DNA of 64,000 nt from Candidatus Sphingomonas colombiensis (GCA_029202845.1 CP119315.1:2387001-2451000), one strand, 5' to 3'; positions 40,738 to 49,297 are shown, numbered from the stretch's first letter. Translations and numbers: made by a program. Notes: generated by a model from the sequence alone, not told the origin.

Positions 40738-42330
40738 CTATTCGCGGCCAATTATCGGGATGGTGATGGCATATGCGCCGTTCTCGGGATCATATTGCAA
40801 CGGCGCGCGAAGTTGTCGCGAGAGCCCTTCCATCACCCGGCCATAACGTTGTTCGAGCCGAGTGGAGAGAGCCGCGCTCGGCGTGAGCGCGGGGGATGAG
40901 ACACGCAATATCGCGCGATCGTCATGCTCGCTGTCCGGCTTCAGCGAGATGCGAATTTCGGCTTGAGCATCATCGGCCAGCGCAAGTTCGACCGCCTCGG
41001 TGACGAGAAAGGCGATCGGAACCGCCACGTCCTGCCCGACATAGAATGGATCGAGATCCAGCGCGATGCTCAGGCGGCTGCCCTCCGGCGCGGTCGCCCG
41101 GATATTGGTGGCGAGTTCGCTGATAACCGGGCGAAGGCCCAACCCGCGATTTTCCTCCATTTCGGCGAAGTGATTGCGATGCACCACCGCAAGCGCGTCG
41201 ACACGGCGCTGGATCGAGGCATAGGCCTGTGATGCATCGGGGGTTCGCGCGCTGCGGGCGTGCAGGTTGATCAGGCTGGAGATCACCTGAAGATTGTTCT
41301 TCACGCGATGATGCACTTCGCGCGTCAGGCGGGTCTGTCGCACAAGGCCTTCCGCAAGCCCGGCCTCATGCAGCGCCACCGTGCGGGTAAGCGCGCGGAA
41401 CGTATCGCCAAGTTCACGTATTTCCTGCGCGGGCAAAGCACGGAGCAGTGCCGGATCGGGCTCCTCGCCGGGCGTGAGTGCCGCCATACTGGCGCGCAAC
41501 TCGCGCAGCGGTCGCACCAGCAAGCGATCGACGACGAACCACGAAACCCCTGCCGCCGCTGCCCACATCAGCAGCGGCAAAAGCAATGCGATCACCAGCG
41601 AGGAGGTGATCGGCGTGCTGCGCACCTGCATCTCCAGTGCGAGATCGGCAAAGCCCAGATCGGTTCGGTTGGCGGTGCGGCGTTCGAGCGCGGATTCGCG
41701 GGGCAGATGATCGACGATCAATTGCTGCCGCCCATGAATCAGCGCGAGTTGATAGGGGTGGGGCATCCCGCTCGGCCGACTGACGGTCGCCAGGAACTGC
41801 GTGGGAAAGAAAGCCGCTCCGAACATGTGGCGTCGATCCCCTGCGACACCGAGCGACAGGCCCTGTTCCGGGCGTACGCGGGCCGCGACTGCCGTGCCCT
41901 CGGCCTGTGTTCCGATTCGGCGCGCGCCGACAAAGGGGGCTCCGCAAAGCACGCGGCCTTTGCGATCGAAGATCGCAAAACGGGTGCCGTTGCTCGACAG
42001 TTGCGCGAAAACGCCCTTCACGCGCGCGCAACTGGGTGCGTCACGCGGATCGGTTGCGAGAGCGTCGACCGCCGATCGCAGCGCGGTCATGTCGCCGATC
42101 AACTCGATCGCCATCGCCCGGCTGCTTTCAGCGGAGGCAAGCCGCAACCCGGCTCGCGATTCGCTATCGGCGTTTCGCGTGGTTTGCAGCGTGGCGAATA
42201 CCGCGATCATTGCCAGCGGCAGCAGCGCGATACTGAGGATCAGGAATAATTTGGCTCCGGTCGGCCAGCGGGCGATGACCAATGCCGCAAAAGCCGTTGC
42301 GGAGCCGGGACGGTCCACCTTCCCAGCCAT
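40738..42330 (-). CDS. phyP: PhyP-like membrane sensor with HisKA_2 domain and degenerate ATPase domain
   Basis: 530 residues: TM1 around 27-50, an extracytoplasmic sensor to about 242, TM2 around 243-268, a HAMP-like linker, then the HisKA_2 box with REVHHRVKNNLQVISSL (His340/341). The ATP-binding half is worn: the N-box reads TEAVELALADD, lacking the usual Asn, and no DxGxG box is present (RVSSPALTPS in its place). In Sphingomonas sp. Fr1 PhyP, encoded at this locus, acts as a negative regulator (phosphatase) of PhyR rather than an effective kinase, and this gene fits that type. It lies 13 bases after nepR, so the two are likely co-transcribed. Confidence 0.8.
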   Translation of the reverse strand: MAGKVDRPGSATAFAALVIARWPTGAKLFLILSIALLPLAMIAVFATLQTTRNADSESRAGLRLASAESSRAMAIELIGDMTALRSAVDALATDPRDAPSCARVKGVFAQLSSNGTRFAIFDRKGRVLCGAPFVGARRIGTQAEGTAVAARVRPEQGLSLGVAGDRRHMFGAAFFPTQFLATVSRPSGMPHPYQLALIHGRQQLIVDHLPRESALERRTANRTDLGFADLALEMQVRSTPITSSLVIALLLPLLMWAAAAGVSWFVVDRLLVRPLRELRASMAALTPGEEPDPALLRALPAQEIRELGDTFRALTRTVALHEAGLAEGLVRQTRLTREVHHRVKNNLQVISSLINLHARSARTPDASQAYASIQRRVDALAVVHRNHFAEMEENRGLGLRPVISELATNIRATAPEGSRLSIALDLDPFYVGQDVAVPIAFLVTEAVELALADDAQAEIRISLKPDSEHDDRAILRVSSPALTPSAALSTRLEQRYGRVMEGLSRQLRAPLQYDPENGAYAITIPIIGRE

Positions 42331-42343
42331 TGCGATAGACGCC

Positions 42344-42535
42344 CTAATCCAGCTTCCCGAGCAGCAGCAGCATCTCGTCGGGAATCTCTTCCTCTATGGT
42401 TTTCTGATAGATCGAGCGCAGTGCGGAACCCATATCACGATCCTTCGCCGGAATCGCCGCGCCCTTCTTCCGATGCGGTAATTTTGCCTGATCGTCCGAA
42501 CTCAACACCTGCCCCCCGGAACCGCCCGACCGCAC
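42344..42535 (-). CDS. nepR: NepR anti-sigma factor
   Basis: 63 residues from a GTG at 42535. The C-terminal helix pair GSALRSIYQKTIEEEIPDEM is the NepR signature that binds EcfG; after stress, phosphorylated PhyR captures NepR instead. The N terminus is low complexity, as usual, so its start could be slightly different. It is transcribed leftward, away from phyR, and followed by the PhyP-like gene. An EcfG-type promoter about 80 bases upstream suggests feedback control. Confidence 0.93.
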   Translation of the reverse strand: MRSGGSGGQVLSSDDQAKLPHRKKGAAIPAKDRDMGSALRSIYQKTIEEEIPDEMLLLLGKLD

Positions 42536-42616
42536 GGGATTTCTAGATCTCTAAAAGACGCGGTTGGGTAAAACCGCAAGCCCCGATACGCACTGCATTT
42601 CGGGGAGAACCCATGA

Positions 42617-42641
42617 AACTAAAGACACGCTCGTTGGTTCC
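42617..42641 (-). promoter_or_regulatory. EcfG-type promoter upstream of nepR
   Basis: On the minus strand GGAAC (42637-42641) is followed after 16 bases by AGTT (42617-42620), one base off the CGTT consensus. It would make a leader of about 75 bases before the nepR start and provide autoregulation of the anti-sigma gene. Confidence 0.6.
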
Positions 42642-42773
42642 ACCCCCCGACGACAAAATCATTAAAGCGGTGCGGAACCGCGATACATGATTGCATGTCG
42701 ACGCGTTAGAGGTTTTGAAATCGTTGGGGTTGCGCTCGCGCGTGCCCGGTTTGGTAGGGAGAAAATAACGCCC

Positions 42774-43571
42774 ATGTCGCTCGGACAACAGCTCGCGCCG
42801 CACCTTCCATTTCTCCGGCGCTATGGTCGCGCCTTGACCGGGAGCCAGCACCATGGCGACAAATATGTCCGCGCTACGCTGGAAGCGATCGTCGCAGCAC
42901 CGGAAGAATTCCCGCGGGACGTGGACCCCCGGCTCGGGCTCTACCGGACGTTTCAGGCGATCTGGTCGTCATCGCATATCGACGAAATGCCCGAGACTGG
43001 CGACGCCAATGAACAGGAAATGGTGGCGCGGGCACGGCTTGCGCGGATGACCCCGCTATCGCGACAGGCGCTCCTCCTTACCGCGATGGAGGGCTTTACC
43101 CCGGAAGACGCGGCCTATCTGATCGACGTCAAGGCCGATGAGGTCGAGGATCTGGTTAGCGAAGCGATGGCGGAAATCGAGAAGCAAACCCGCGCGCGGG
43201 TGCTGATTATCGAGGACGAGCCGATCATCGCGATGGACGTGGAAACGATCGTCCGCGATCTCGGCCATGATGTGACCGGCGTCGCGGTGACCCGCGATGA
43301 GGCAGTCGCGCTGGCGATGGAAGATCGCCCCGGTCTCGTGCTGGCCGACATCCAATTGGCCGACGACAGCTCCGGCATCGATGCGGTGAAGGATATTCTC
43401 GCCGAATTCCGGGTGCCGGTGATCTTCATTACCGCTTTCCCCGAGCGCCTGTTGACCGGAGAGCGGCCGGAGCCGACTTTCCTGATCACCAAACCGTTCC
43501 AGCGCTCCACGGTGAAAGCCGCGATCAGCCAGGCATTGTTCTTCGACCAATCGACCGTTCCAGCCATTTGA
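42774..43571 (+). CDS. phyR: PhyR anti-anti-sigma response regulator
   Basis: 265 residues from the ATG at 42774 (a longer in-frame opening from 42687 is not PhyR-like). Residues 1-135 are the sigma-like domain (LAPHLPFLRRYGRALTGSQ; LSRQALLLTAMEGFTPEDAA) that binds NepR. Residues 142-260 are a receiver with the acidic pocket IIEDEP, phosphoacceptor Asp192 in VLADIQL, Thr220, and Lys240 in the FATGUY-type LITKPFQ. Phosphorylation releases the sigma-like domain to sequester NepR and free EcfG. A GGAAC at 42674 lacks a correctly spaced CGTT, so the promoter is unclear. Confidence 0.95.
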   Translation: MSLGQQLAPHLPFLRRYGRALTGSQHHGDKYVRATLEAIVAAPEEFPRDVDPRLGLYRTFQAIWSSSHIDEMPETGDANEQEMVARARLARMTPLSRQALLLTAMEGFTPEDAAYLIDVKADEVEDLVSEAMAEIEKQTRARVLIIEDEPIIAMDVETIVRDLGHDVTGVAVTRDEAVALAMEDRPGLVLADIQLADDSSGIDAVKDILAEFRVPVIFITAFPERLLTGERPEPTFLITKPFQRSTVKAAISQALFFDQSTVPAI

Positions 43572-43580
43572 GGTTGATAC

Positions 43581-43605
43581 GGACCCAAAACGGTTCTTGT
43601 TCGTT
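43581..43605 (+). promoter_or_regulatory. EcfG-like promoter between phyR and ecfG
   Basis: GGACC (43581-43585), a 16-base spacer and CGTT (43602-43605) differ from GGAAC-N16-CGTT at one position. The predicted start of transcription falls almost at the ATG (43614) of the small membrane gene, so that transcript would be leaderless or nearly so. The promoter could also feed ecfG further on. Confidence 0.5.
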
Positions 43606-43613
43606 TGGCACTC

Positions 43614-43757
43614 ATGGCAGACGAACAAGAACCGATTCATCGAAGCACGGAGGAGGCGCGGGCCGGGGCCACACCGCATATGACGCGGTATATCCTGGGT
43701 TATTCGCTGGTGCTCGTGGTCGTGGTCTTTGCGATCGTGGTGTTCACTCGGCTTTAG
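43614..43757 (+). CDS. Small single-pass membrane protein between phyR and ecfG
   Basis: 47 residues. A charged N terminus (MADEQEPIHRSTEEARAG) is followed by one strongly hydrophobic helix (YILGYSLVLVVVVFAIVVF) ending in TRL. No ribosome site is visible; an EcfG-like -10 element lies eight bases upstream. An internal ATG at the TRYIL segment would give a 23-residue helix only. It belongs to no family I can name. The location inside the stress locus and the composition argue for a real stress-linked membrane peptide. Confidence 0.6.
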   Translation: MADEQEPIHRSTEEARAGATPHMTRYILGYSLVLVVVVFAIVVFTRL

Positions 43758-43869
43758 GCGGCATATAAAGTGCTTTGTCGAGGCGGGTGGAAAAATGCGC
43801 CCGTTAGCCGTATCTTATTGAAACTGGCCGGACTGGTTTCCGGCCGCGGCGGGGAATGATCGCGACAGG

Positions 43870-44511
43870 ATGACGCAGGATCCATCTCGGATAGATGGCG
43901 CGAGTGCCGAATTGCCGGCCGAGCACGTATCGCTCTCCGATCCCGAATTTAAAGAGCAACTGGCGCGGGTAATTCCGCACCTGCGAGCGTTTGGGCGTTC
44001 CCTGTCAGGGAATCGCGATCTCGCCGATGATCTCGTGCAGGAAACGCTGCTCAAGGCTTGGGCCGCGCGCAAGCGCTTTCAGGCGGGCACCAACATGCGC
44101 GCGTGGACCTTCATCATCCTGCGCAACCTTTATCTCTCCCAGATGCGCCGCGCGCGTTTCAAGGGCGAGTGGGATGACCTGGTGGCGGATCGCCTGCTCG
44201 CGGCGCCGGCCGGGCAGGACAAGCATGTCGAACTGGCCGATATGCAGCGTGCGCTATTGCATCTCCCCCAGCCTCAGCGCGAGGCGCTGATTCTGGTTGG
44301 CGCCGGCGGCTTCGCTTATGAGGAAGCGGCGGACATCTGCGGGGTGGCGGTCGGCACGATCAAGAGCCGCGTCGCGCGTGGCCGCGTAGCGCTCGAAGCG
44401 TTGATGAGCGGCAAGGACATGACACCGCGCACCGGGCACAAGAGTGAAGGCACCGGGACGACGCTTGATGCGATCATGAACGAGGTGGACGAACTCAGCC
44501 GCGAGCGGTGA
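43870..44511 (+). CDS. ecfG: General stress ECF sigma factor EcfG
   Basis: 213 residues, ECF sigma factor of the alphaproteobacterial EcfG type. Region 2 includes LRAFGRSLSGNRDLADDLVQET and WTFIILRNLYLSQMRR, and region 4 includes LPQPQREALILVGAGGFAYEEAA and GTIKSRVARGR. The C-terminal tail is about 45 residues. It transcribes stress genes from GGAAC-N16/17-CGTT promoters, several of which are visible in this locus. NepR holds it inactive until PhyR is phosphorylated. The start follows CGACAGG; the 112-base gap before it has no other clear signal. Confidence 0.95.
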   Translation: MTQDPSRIDGASAELPAEHVSLSDPEFKEQLARVIPHLRAFGRSLSGNRDLADDLVQETLLKAWAARKRFQAGTNMRAWTFIILRNLYLSQMRRARFKGEWDDLVADRLLAAPAGQDKHVELADMQRALLHLPQPQREALILVGAGGFAYEEAADICGVAVGTIKSRVARGRVALEALMSGKDMTPRTGHKSEGTGTTLDAIMNEVDELSRER

Positions 44512-44520
44512 TTGCCGCGT

Positions 44521-44688
44521 TCAGGCGATCCGATCGAGCCGCGCGAGCAGGTCGTTCACTTCCATCCCGTTGAGCGTCAACCGATACGCCTGACGCAGAG
44601 ATTCGCCGATCGCGTCGCTCGGGCGTGGTTTCGCCACGAACTGCGGGCGGGTGGTATTTACATCGCGAAGGGCGGTCGGGCGGTCCAT
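44521..44688 (-). CDS. Small hypothetical protein convergent to ecfG
   Basis: 55 residues (MDRPTALRDVNTTRPQ, then KPRPSDAIGESLRQAY and a final LLARLDRIA). It is mostly helical and charged, with no membrane segment and no family I recognise. A GAAAC-N16-CGTT element on the same strand ends nine bases before the ATG, suggesting a leaderless EcfG-controlled transcript. It lies convergent to ecfG (10-base gap) and divergent from glnE. It could be a chance frame, but the composition looks protein-like. Confidence 0.5.
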   Translation of the reverse strand: MDRPTALRDVNTTRPQFVAKPRPSDAIGESLRQAYRLTLNGMEVNDLLARLDRIA

Positions 44689-44697
44689 GGCGATTAA

Positions 44698-44722
44698 AAC
44701 GGTTGAATGAGCATGAAGTTTC
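44698..44722 (-). promoter_or_regulatory. EcfG-like promoter upstream of the 55-residue gene
   Basis: On the minus strand GAAAC (44718-44722) is followed after 16 bases by CGTT (44698-44701), one mismatch from consensus. It is positioned with CGTT nine bases before the small gene's ATG, like the arrangement at 43581-43614. Confidence 0.4.
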
Positions 44723-44742
44723 TCGGCAGGTAGAAGCCAGCC

Positions 44743-47457
44743 ATGATTGATCCTGTCGCACCCGAAATCGCCGCCCCACAAACTGCCGCGCAAAACGCGG
44801 TCGAGCGTGCGCGGGCGAATGCTCCCTTCCTGTCGATGCTGCTCGATCGGGAGCCGGAACTAGCCGCGACGCTGGAAACCGGCGCCCTTCCGCTCGCTGC
44901 CGCCGCGCAGCTCGGCGAGGGCTCGGCGGCGCAGTCGCTGCGGCTCGCCCGGCGACGGCTTGCATTGGTAACGGCGATCGGCGATCTTTCGGGCGCACTC
45001 GATCTGACGCAGGTCACCAATGCCCTGTCAGACTTCGCCGATGTGGCGCTGGACCGCGCGATCCGCGCGGCGATCGAGGAGCGCACGCCGGGTGCCGAAC
45101 CTTTGGGTTTTACCGCGATCGCGCTGGGCAAACAGGGCAGCCGCGAGCTGAATTATTCGTCGGATATCGACCCCATATTACTGTTCGACCCGCTGACCTT
45201 GCCGACCAAGCCGCGTGAAGACCCGGCTGATGCGGCGGTGCGGATCGGCCGGCGCGTGATCGAATTGCTCCAGACGCTCGATGGCGATGGCTATGTCCTG
45301 CGGATCGATTTGCGGCTGCGCCCTTCACCAGAGGTGACGCCGATCGTCATCTCTGTGGATGCAGCGATCGGCTATTACGAATCGCAGGCGCTCCCATGGG
45401 AACGCGCCGCGTTTATCCGCGCGCGGGCTTGTGCGGGCGATATGGCGCTCGGCCTGCGCTTTCTGGAGGCGATCCGGCCGTTCGTGTGGCGCCGCAGCCT
45501 CGATTTCGGCGCGATCGGCGAGATCGTGGACATCACCCGCCGCATTCGCGATCACCATTCGCAAGGGCAGGCGTTCGGGCCCGGCTATGATCTGAAGCGT
45601 GGGCGCGGCGGCATCCGCGAGGTGGAGTTCTTCGCCCAGATACACCAGTTGATCCACGGCGGTCGCGATCTGGGGCTGCGGATGGGCGATACGCGCACCG
45701 CACTGGCCGCGCTGGCGGCGGCGGGACGGATCGACGCGAACGACGCGCGCGCGCTGATTGAGGCGTATGTCGCATTGCGCACGATCGAGCACCGCGTGCA
45801 GATGATCGATGATCGCCAGACCCATCACCTGCCAATAGGGGACGCGCTGGATCGCGTCGCGCGGTTAGATGGACGGGCGGACGGAGCGGCGTTGCTCGAT
45901 CACCTGCGCCCGCATGTCGAGCGGGTGGCCGCGGTGTTTGACGAACTGGCGGCGCCGACAGACACCGCGCTTTCCCGCAATCACGAGCGTCTGGTCGAGC
46001 AACTCACCGCCGCCGGTTTCGCGGACGCGGAGGGCGCTGCAACGCGCATCGGGCTGTGGCGATCGGGCCGCTATCCGGCGTTGCGCAGCCCGGCAGCGAA
46101 AGCGGCACTGGAGGCGGTGCTTCCGGGCATCGTTGCGGCCTTCGCCGATGCGCCGGTGCCACAGGCCGCGTTGCAACGGCTCGATTCGCTGCTCGAGCGC
46201 CTGCCCAGCGCGATCAACATCTTTCGCCTGCTTGAAGCACGGCCGGCGTTGGCCAGCCTGCTAGCCGCGATATTGAGCCATGCGCCAACGCTTGCTGAGG
46301 AGTTGGCGCGACGCCCCGATCTGCTCGACGGATTGATTGACGCGACCGCGCTCGCCCCGGTCGGAGATCTCGCCGCGCTGGTCGCGGAAATGGAGGCTGT
46401 CGAGCGGGACGCGGATTATCAGGAACGGCTGGATCACGCGCGCCGTGTGGTCGGGGACAAAAGGTTCGCGCTTGGTGCGCAGATCGTCGCCGGTGTGGCC
46501 GATCCGCTCGATGTGTCGGACGGCTATGCACGCGTCGCGGAGGCGGCGATCGTGGCGTTGACCACCGCGACGCTGGATGAATTCGTTCGCGCGCATGGCC
46601 GGGTGCCGGACAGCGAGTTTCTTATTCTCGCCCTTGGGCGGCTCGGCGGCGGGGCGCTGACCCACGCCTCCGATCTTGATCTCATCTATCTGTTTACCGG
46701 CGATTTTTCGGCGGAATCGAATGGGCCGAAGCCGCTCGGCGCGACGCTCTATTACAATCGACTGGCGCAGCGCGTGACTGCGGCGCTGTCAGTCGCCACT
46801 GCGGCTGGGCCACTTTATTCGGTCGACACCCGGTTGCGCCCATCCGGCGCGCAGGGGCCGCTGGTGGTGAGCGTCGATTCCTTCGCGCGATACCAGCGGG
46901 AGGATGCGTGGACGTGGGAGCATATGGCGCTGACCCGCGCACGGCCTGTATTCGGGTCGGAAGCGGCGCGCACCGCACTTCAGGCCGAAATCCACGCGGT
47001 GCTGGCCGGCGCGCGCAAGGATCGCGACGTGGTGACGGATGCCGCGACGATGCGAGAGGAGATGGCGACGCACAAAAAGCCCGCCGGCCCGCTAGACGCG
47101 AAGCTGCTGCCGGGTGGGCTCGTCGATCTGGAATTCATGGTGCACACGTTGCAGCTAGACCATCGCGCCGGCTTCGATCCGCGATTACGCGAAGCGATCG
47201 GATTGCTCGGGCCATTGCTGCCGTCGGGGATGGGGAAAGCTTATGATTTTCTCGCGCGGCTGCTCGTCACGTTGCGGCTGGTCGCGCCCGATGCGCAGGA
47301 GCCGGAAGCAGTCGCGACGCGTACGTTGCTGGCGCGCGCACTTGGGGTGAAGGATTGGGCGGAGGTGCTTGCCGGGCTGGATGCGGCGCGGCAGGAGGTG
47401 CGCACCGCCTGGCTAGGAGTGATTGATGGACACGATTCCCGACCTGACGCTGGTTGA
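44743..47457 (+). CDS. glnE: Bifunctional glutamine synthetase adenylyltransferase/deadenylyltransferase
   Basis: 904 residues with two nucleotidyltransferase halves. The first has ALGKQGSRELNYSSDIDPI and a downstream LRIDLRLRPSP; the second has LALGRLGGGALTHASDLDLI and VDTRLRPSGAQGP. Both keep the metal-binding Asp pair (SDIDPI; SDLDLI). GlnE adds or removes AMP on glutamine synthetase according to PII status, tuning nitrogen assimilation. Slightly shorter than enterobacterial GlnE. Its 3' end overlaps the peroxiredoxin gene by 32 bases. Confidence 0.95.
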   Translation: MIDPVAPEIAAPQTAAQNAVERARANAPFLSMLLDREPELAATLETGALPLAAAAQLGEGSAAQSLRLARRRLALVTAIGDLSGALDLTQVTNALSDFADVALDRAIRAAIEERTPGAEPLGFTAIALGKQGSRELNYSSDIDPILLFDPLTLPTKPREDPADAAVRIGRRVIELLQTLDGDGYVLRIDLRLRPSPEVTPIVISVDAAIGYYESQALPWERAAFIRARACAGDMALGLRFLEAIRPFVWRRSLDFGAIGEIVDITRRIRDHHSQGQAFGPGYDLKRGRGGIREVEFFAQIHQLIHGGRDLGLRMGDTRTALAALAAAGRIDANDARALIEAYVALRTIEHRVQMIDDRQTHHLPIGDALDRVARLDGRADGAALLDHLRPHVERVAAVFDELAAPTDTALSRNHERLVEQLTAAGFADAEGAATRIGLWRSGRYPALRSPAAKAALEAVLPGIVAAFADAPVPQAALQRLDSLLERLPSAINIFRLLEARPALASLLAAILSHAPTLAEELARRPDLLDGLIDATALAPVGDLAALVAEMEAVERDADYQERLDHARRVVGDKRFALGAQIVAGVADPLDVSDGYARVAEAAIVALTTATLDEFVRAHGRVPDSEFLILALGRLGGGALTHASDLDLIYLFTGDFSAESNGPKPLGATLYYNRLAQRVTAALSVATAAGPLYSVDTRLRPSGAQGPLVVSVDSFARYQREDAWTWEHMALTRARPVFGSEAARTALQAEIHAVLAGARKDRDVVTDAATMREEMATHKKPAGPLDAKLLPGGLVDLEFMVHTLQLDHRAGFDPRLREAIGLLGPLLPSGMGKAYDFLARLLVTLRLVAPDAQEPEAVATRTLLARALGVKDWAEVLAGLDAARQEVRTAWLGVIDGHDSRPDAG

Positions 47458-47872
47458 CCCGAAGGGGGCGCCGATGAAGCTCGTGGCCCTTTCCCGACCG
47501 TTGGTCGTCTATTTCTACCCGAAGGACGACACGACAGGTTGCACCCGTGAGGCGCAGGATTTCTCCGCGCTGACGACGGATTTCGCCAAGGCGGGCGTGG
47601 CGTTGCTCGGGGTATCGAAGGACAGCCCGAAGCGGCACAGCAACTTCATCGCGAAATATGATCTGACCGTGCCACTGGCGAGCGACGAGGATGGTGCCGC
47701 GTGCGAGGCGTTTGGCGTGTGGGTCGAGAAATCGATGTACGGCCGCAAATATATGGGGATCGAACGCGCGACGTTCCTGTTCGGGAAGGACGGCAAACTC
47801 GTCCGTGAATGGCGCAAGGTAAAGGTGCCCGGCCATGCGGCGGAAGTGCTGGAGGCGGCGCGCGGCGCGTAG
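47426..47872 (+). CDS. bcp: Peroxiredoxin of the Bcp/PrxQ type
   Basis: 148 residues from the ATG at 47426, inside the end of glnE. The peroxidatic cysteine is in DDTTGCTREAQDFS. The second cysteine five residues on, seen in many Bcp proteins, is replaced (Glu-Ala-Gln), and another Cys occurs at GAACEAFG. It reduces hydroperoxides using thioredoxin-like partners, perhaps by a 1-Cys or alternative resolving mechanism. The glnE-bcp overlap suggests co-expression. Confidence 0.9.
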   Translation: MDTIPDLTLVDPKGAPMKLVALSRPLVVYFYPKDDTTGCTREAQDFSALTTDFAKAGVALLGVSKDSPKRHSNFIAKYDLTVPLASDEDGAACEAFGVWVEKSMYGRKYMGIERATFLFGKDGKLVREWRKVKVPGHAAEVLEAARGA

Positions 47873-48092
47873 GTTGTGCGGGATCGCGCCATCCACAGAG
47901 GGGGGGTGTCCTGATTGTGGATACCCTGTGGCGGTGACGAAAGAACCACGCGGTTCACGCTATGCCTGTTTCGGCTCGCCGCCGAAACGGCGGGCCCGCT
48001 TCCTGAGGGCGGACCTCTGAAAGCAGACCGATAGCCAACCATCAAAAGCCACCGCAGCCACCGCTCTCGAAACCTCATCCGCCACGCAGCGC
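47873..48092. other. Convergent intergenic region without a gene
   Basis: This 220-base gap between bcp and the acyl-CoA dehydrogenase holds ATCCACA/TGTGGAT arms around 47889-47927 and a CCGCCG-AAA-CGGCGG hairpin at 47980-47994. Neither has a clear U-tract. I see no coding frame worth reporting. One of the hairpins may end convergent transcription. Confidence 0.35.
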
Positions 48093-49265
48093 TCAATAAC
48101 TCCGTGGCAGCCCCAACACATGCTCCGCCAGAAACGACAGGATGAGGTTCGTCGAGATCGGCGCGACCTGATAGAGCCGCGTTTCGCGGAACTTGCGTTC
48201 AACGTCATATTCCTCCGCGAAGCCGAAGCCGCCGTGCGTCTGGATGCAGACGTTGCCCGCCTCGACCGAGGCGTCGGCGGCGAGCATCTTCGCCATATTC
48301 GCCTCCGCACCATTGGGCTTGCCGGACTCATATAGCCGGGCGGCCTCATGCACCATCAGTTCGGCGGCGCGCATGTTGGCGTAGGCGCGGGCGATGGGGA
48401 AGGAGATGCCCTGATTCTTGCCGATCGCGCGGCCGAACACGTTACGCTCGCCGGCATAATCGACCGATTTCTTCGTGAACCATTTGGCGTCGCCGACGCA
48501 TTCCGCCGCGATCAGCACGCGTTCCGCGTTCATGCCGGACAGAATGTAGCGGAAGCCCTTGCCCTCGTCGCCCAGCAGGTTTGCCGCGGGGATGCGCATA
48601 TTGTCGAAGAACACTTCAGTGGTGGCGTGATTCATCATCGTGCGGATCGGGCGGATGGTGAGCGACTTGCCCACAACCTCGCGCATATCGACGATGAAGG
48701 TGGAGAGACCGTCGGTCTTTTTCGCCACCTGATCGCGCGGTGTGGTGCGGGCGAGCAGCAGCATCAGATCGGAATGTTCAGCGCGGCTCGTCCAGATTTT
48801 CTGGCCGTTGACGATATAATCGTCGCCGTCACGCACCGCCGTGGTGCGCAGCGCGGTGGTGTCTGTTCCGCTGGTGGGCTCGGTCACGCCGAAGGCTTGC
48901 AGGCGCAATTCGCCGGTGGCGATCTTGGGCAGATAGGCGCGCTTCTGTTCTTCGGATCCGTGACGCAGGATCGTGCCCATCGTGTACATCTGAGCATGGC
49001 ACGCGCCGCCGTTACAGCCCTCCGACTGGATTGTCTCGAGGATCGCCGCCGCCGCGGACAGGCCAAGACCGGAGCCGCCAAACTCCTCCGGGATCAGCAC
49101 CGAGAGATAGCCCGCCTCGGTCAGAGCCTGAACGAAAGCCGTGGGATATTCGCGCTTCTCATCGAGCTTGCGCCAATATTCGCCCGGAAAGTCCGCACAC
49201 AATTTGCGCACACCCTCGCGGATTTCGGGGAAGTTCTCGTCGTCATAGGGGCTGAGGATCATCAT
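48093..49265 (-). CDS. Acyl-CoA dehydrogenase
   Basis: 390 residues, complete. FAD-binding segment AFGVTEPTSGTDTTALRTTA, substrate-side IWTSRAEHSDLMLLL, and the C-terminal HGGFGFAEEYDVERKFRETRLY, where the tandem Glu includes a candidate catalytic base. It oxidises an acyl-CoA to the 2-enoyl-CoA and passes electrons to ETF. It lies in the housekeeping half, apart from the steroid cluster, without operator repeat or beta-oxidation neighbours; the substrate is unknown. Either of two successive ATGs (49265 or 49262) may be used. Confidence 0.9.
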   Translation of the reverse strand: MMILSPYDDENFPEIREGVRKLCADFPGEYWRKLDEKREYPTAFVQALTEAGYLSVLIPEEFGGSGLGLSAAAAILETIQSEGCNGGACHAQMYTMGTILRHGSEEQKRAYLPKIATGELRLQAFGVTEPTSGTDTTALRTTAVRDGDDYIVNGQKIWTSRAEHSDLMLLLARTTPRDQVAKKTDGLSTFIVDMREVVGKSLTIRPIRTMMNHATTEVFFDNMRIPAANLLGDEGKGFRYILSGMNAERVLIAAECVGDAKWFTKKSVDYAGERNVFGRAIGKNQGISFPIARAYANMRAAELMVHEAARLYESGKPNGAEANMAKMLAADASVEAGNVCIQTHGGFGFAEEYDVERKFRETRLYQVAPISTNLILSFLAEHVLGLPRSY

Positions 49266-49297
49266 TGCGTCCGGACATGGGGGAGGGAGGCGCGTGC

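Noticed and set aside
42674..42698. GGAAC box on the plus strand upstream of phyR as an EcfG promoter
   Set aside because: At spacings of 16-18 bases the -10 reads ATGT, TGTC or GTCG rather than CGTT, so it does not fit.
47889..47927. ATCCACA/TGTGGAT inverted arms as an origin or protein-binding site
   Set aside because: Only a single 7-base pair of arms with a G-rich centre, no clustered DnaA boxes and no AT-rich stretch.
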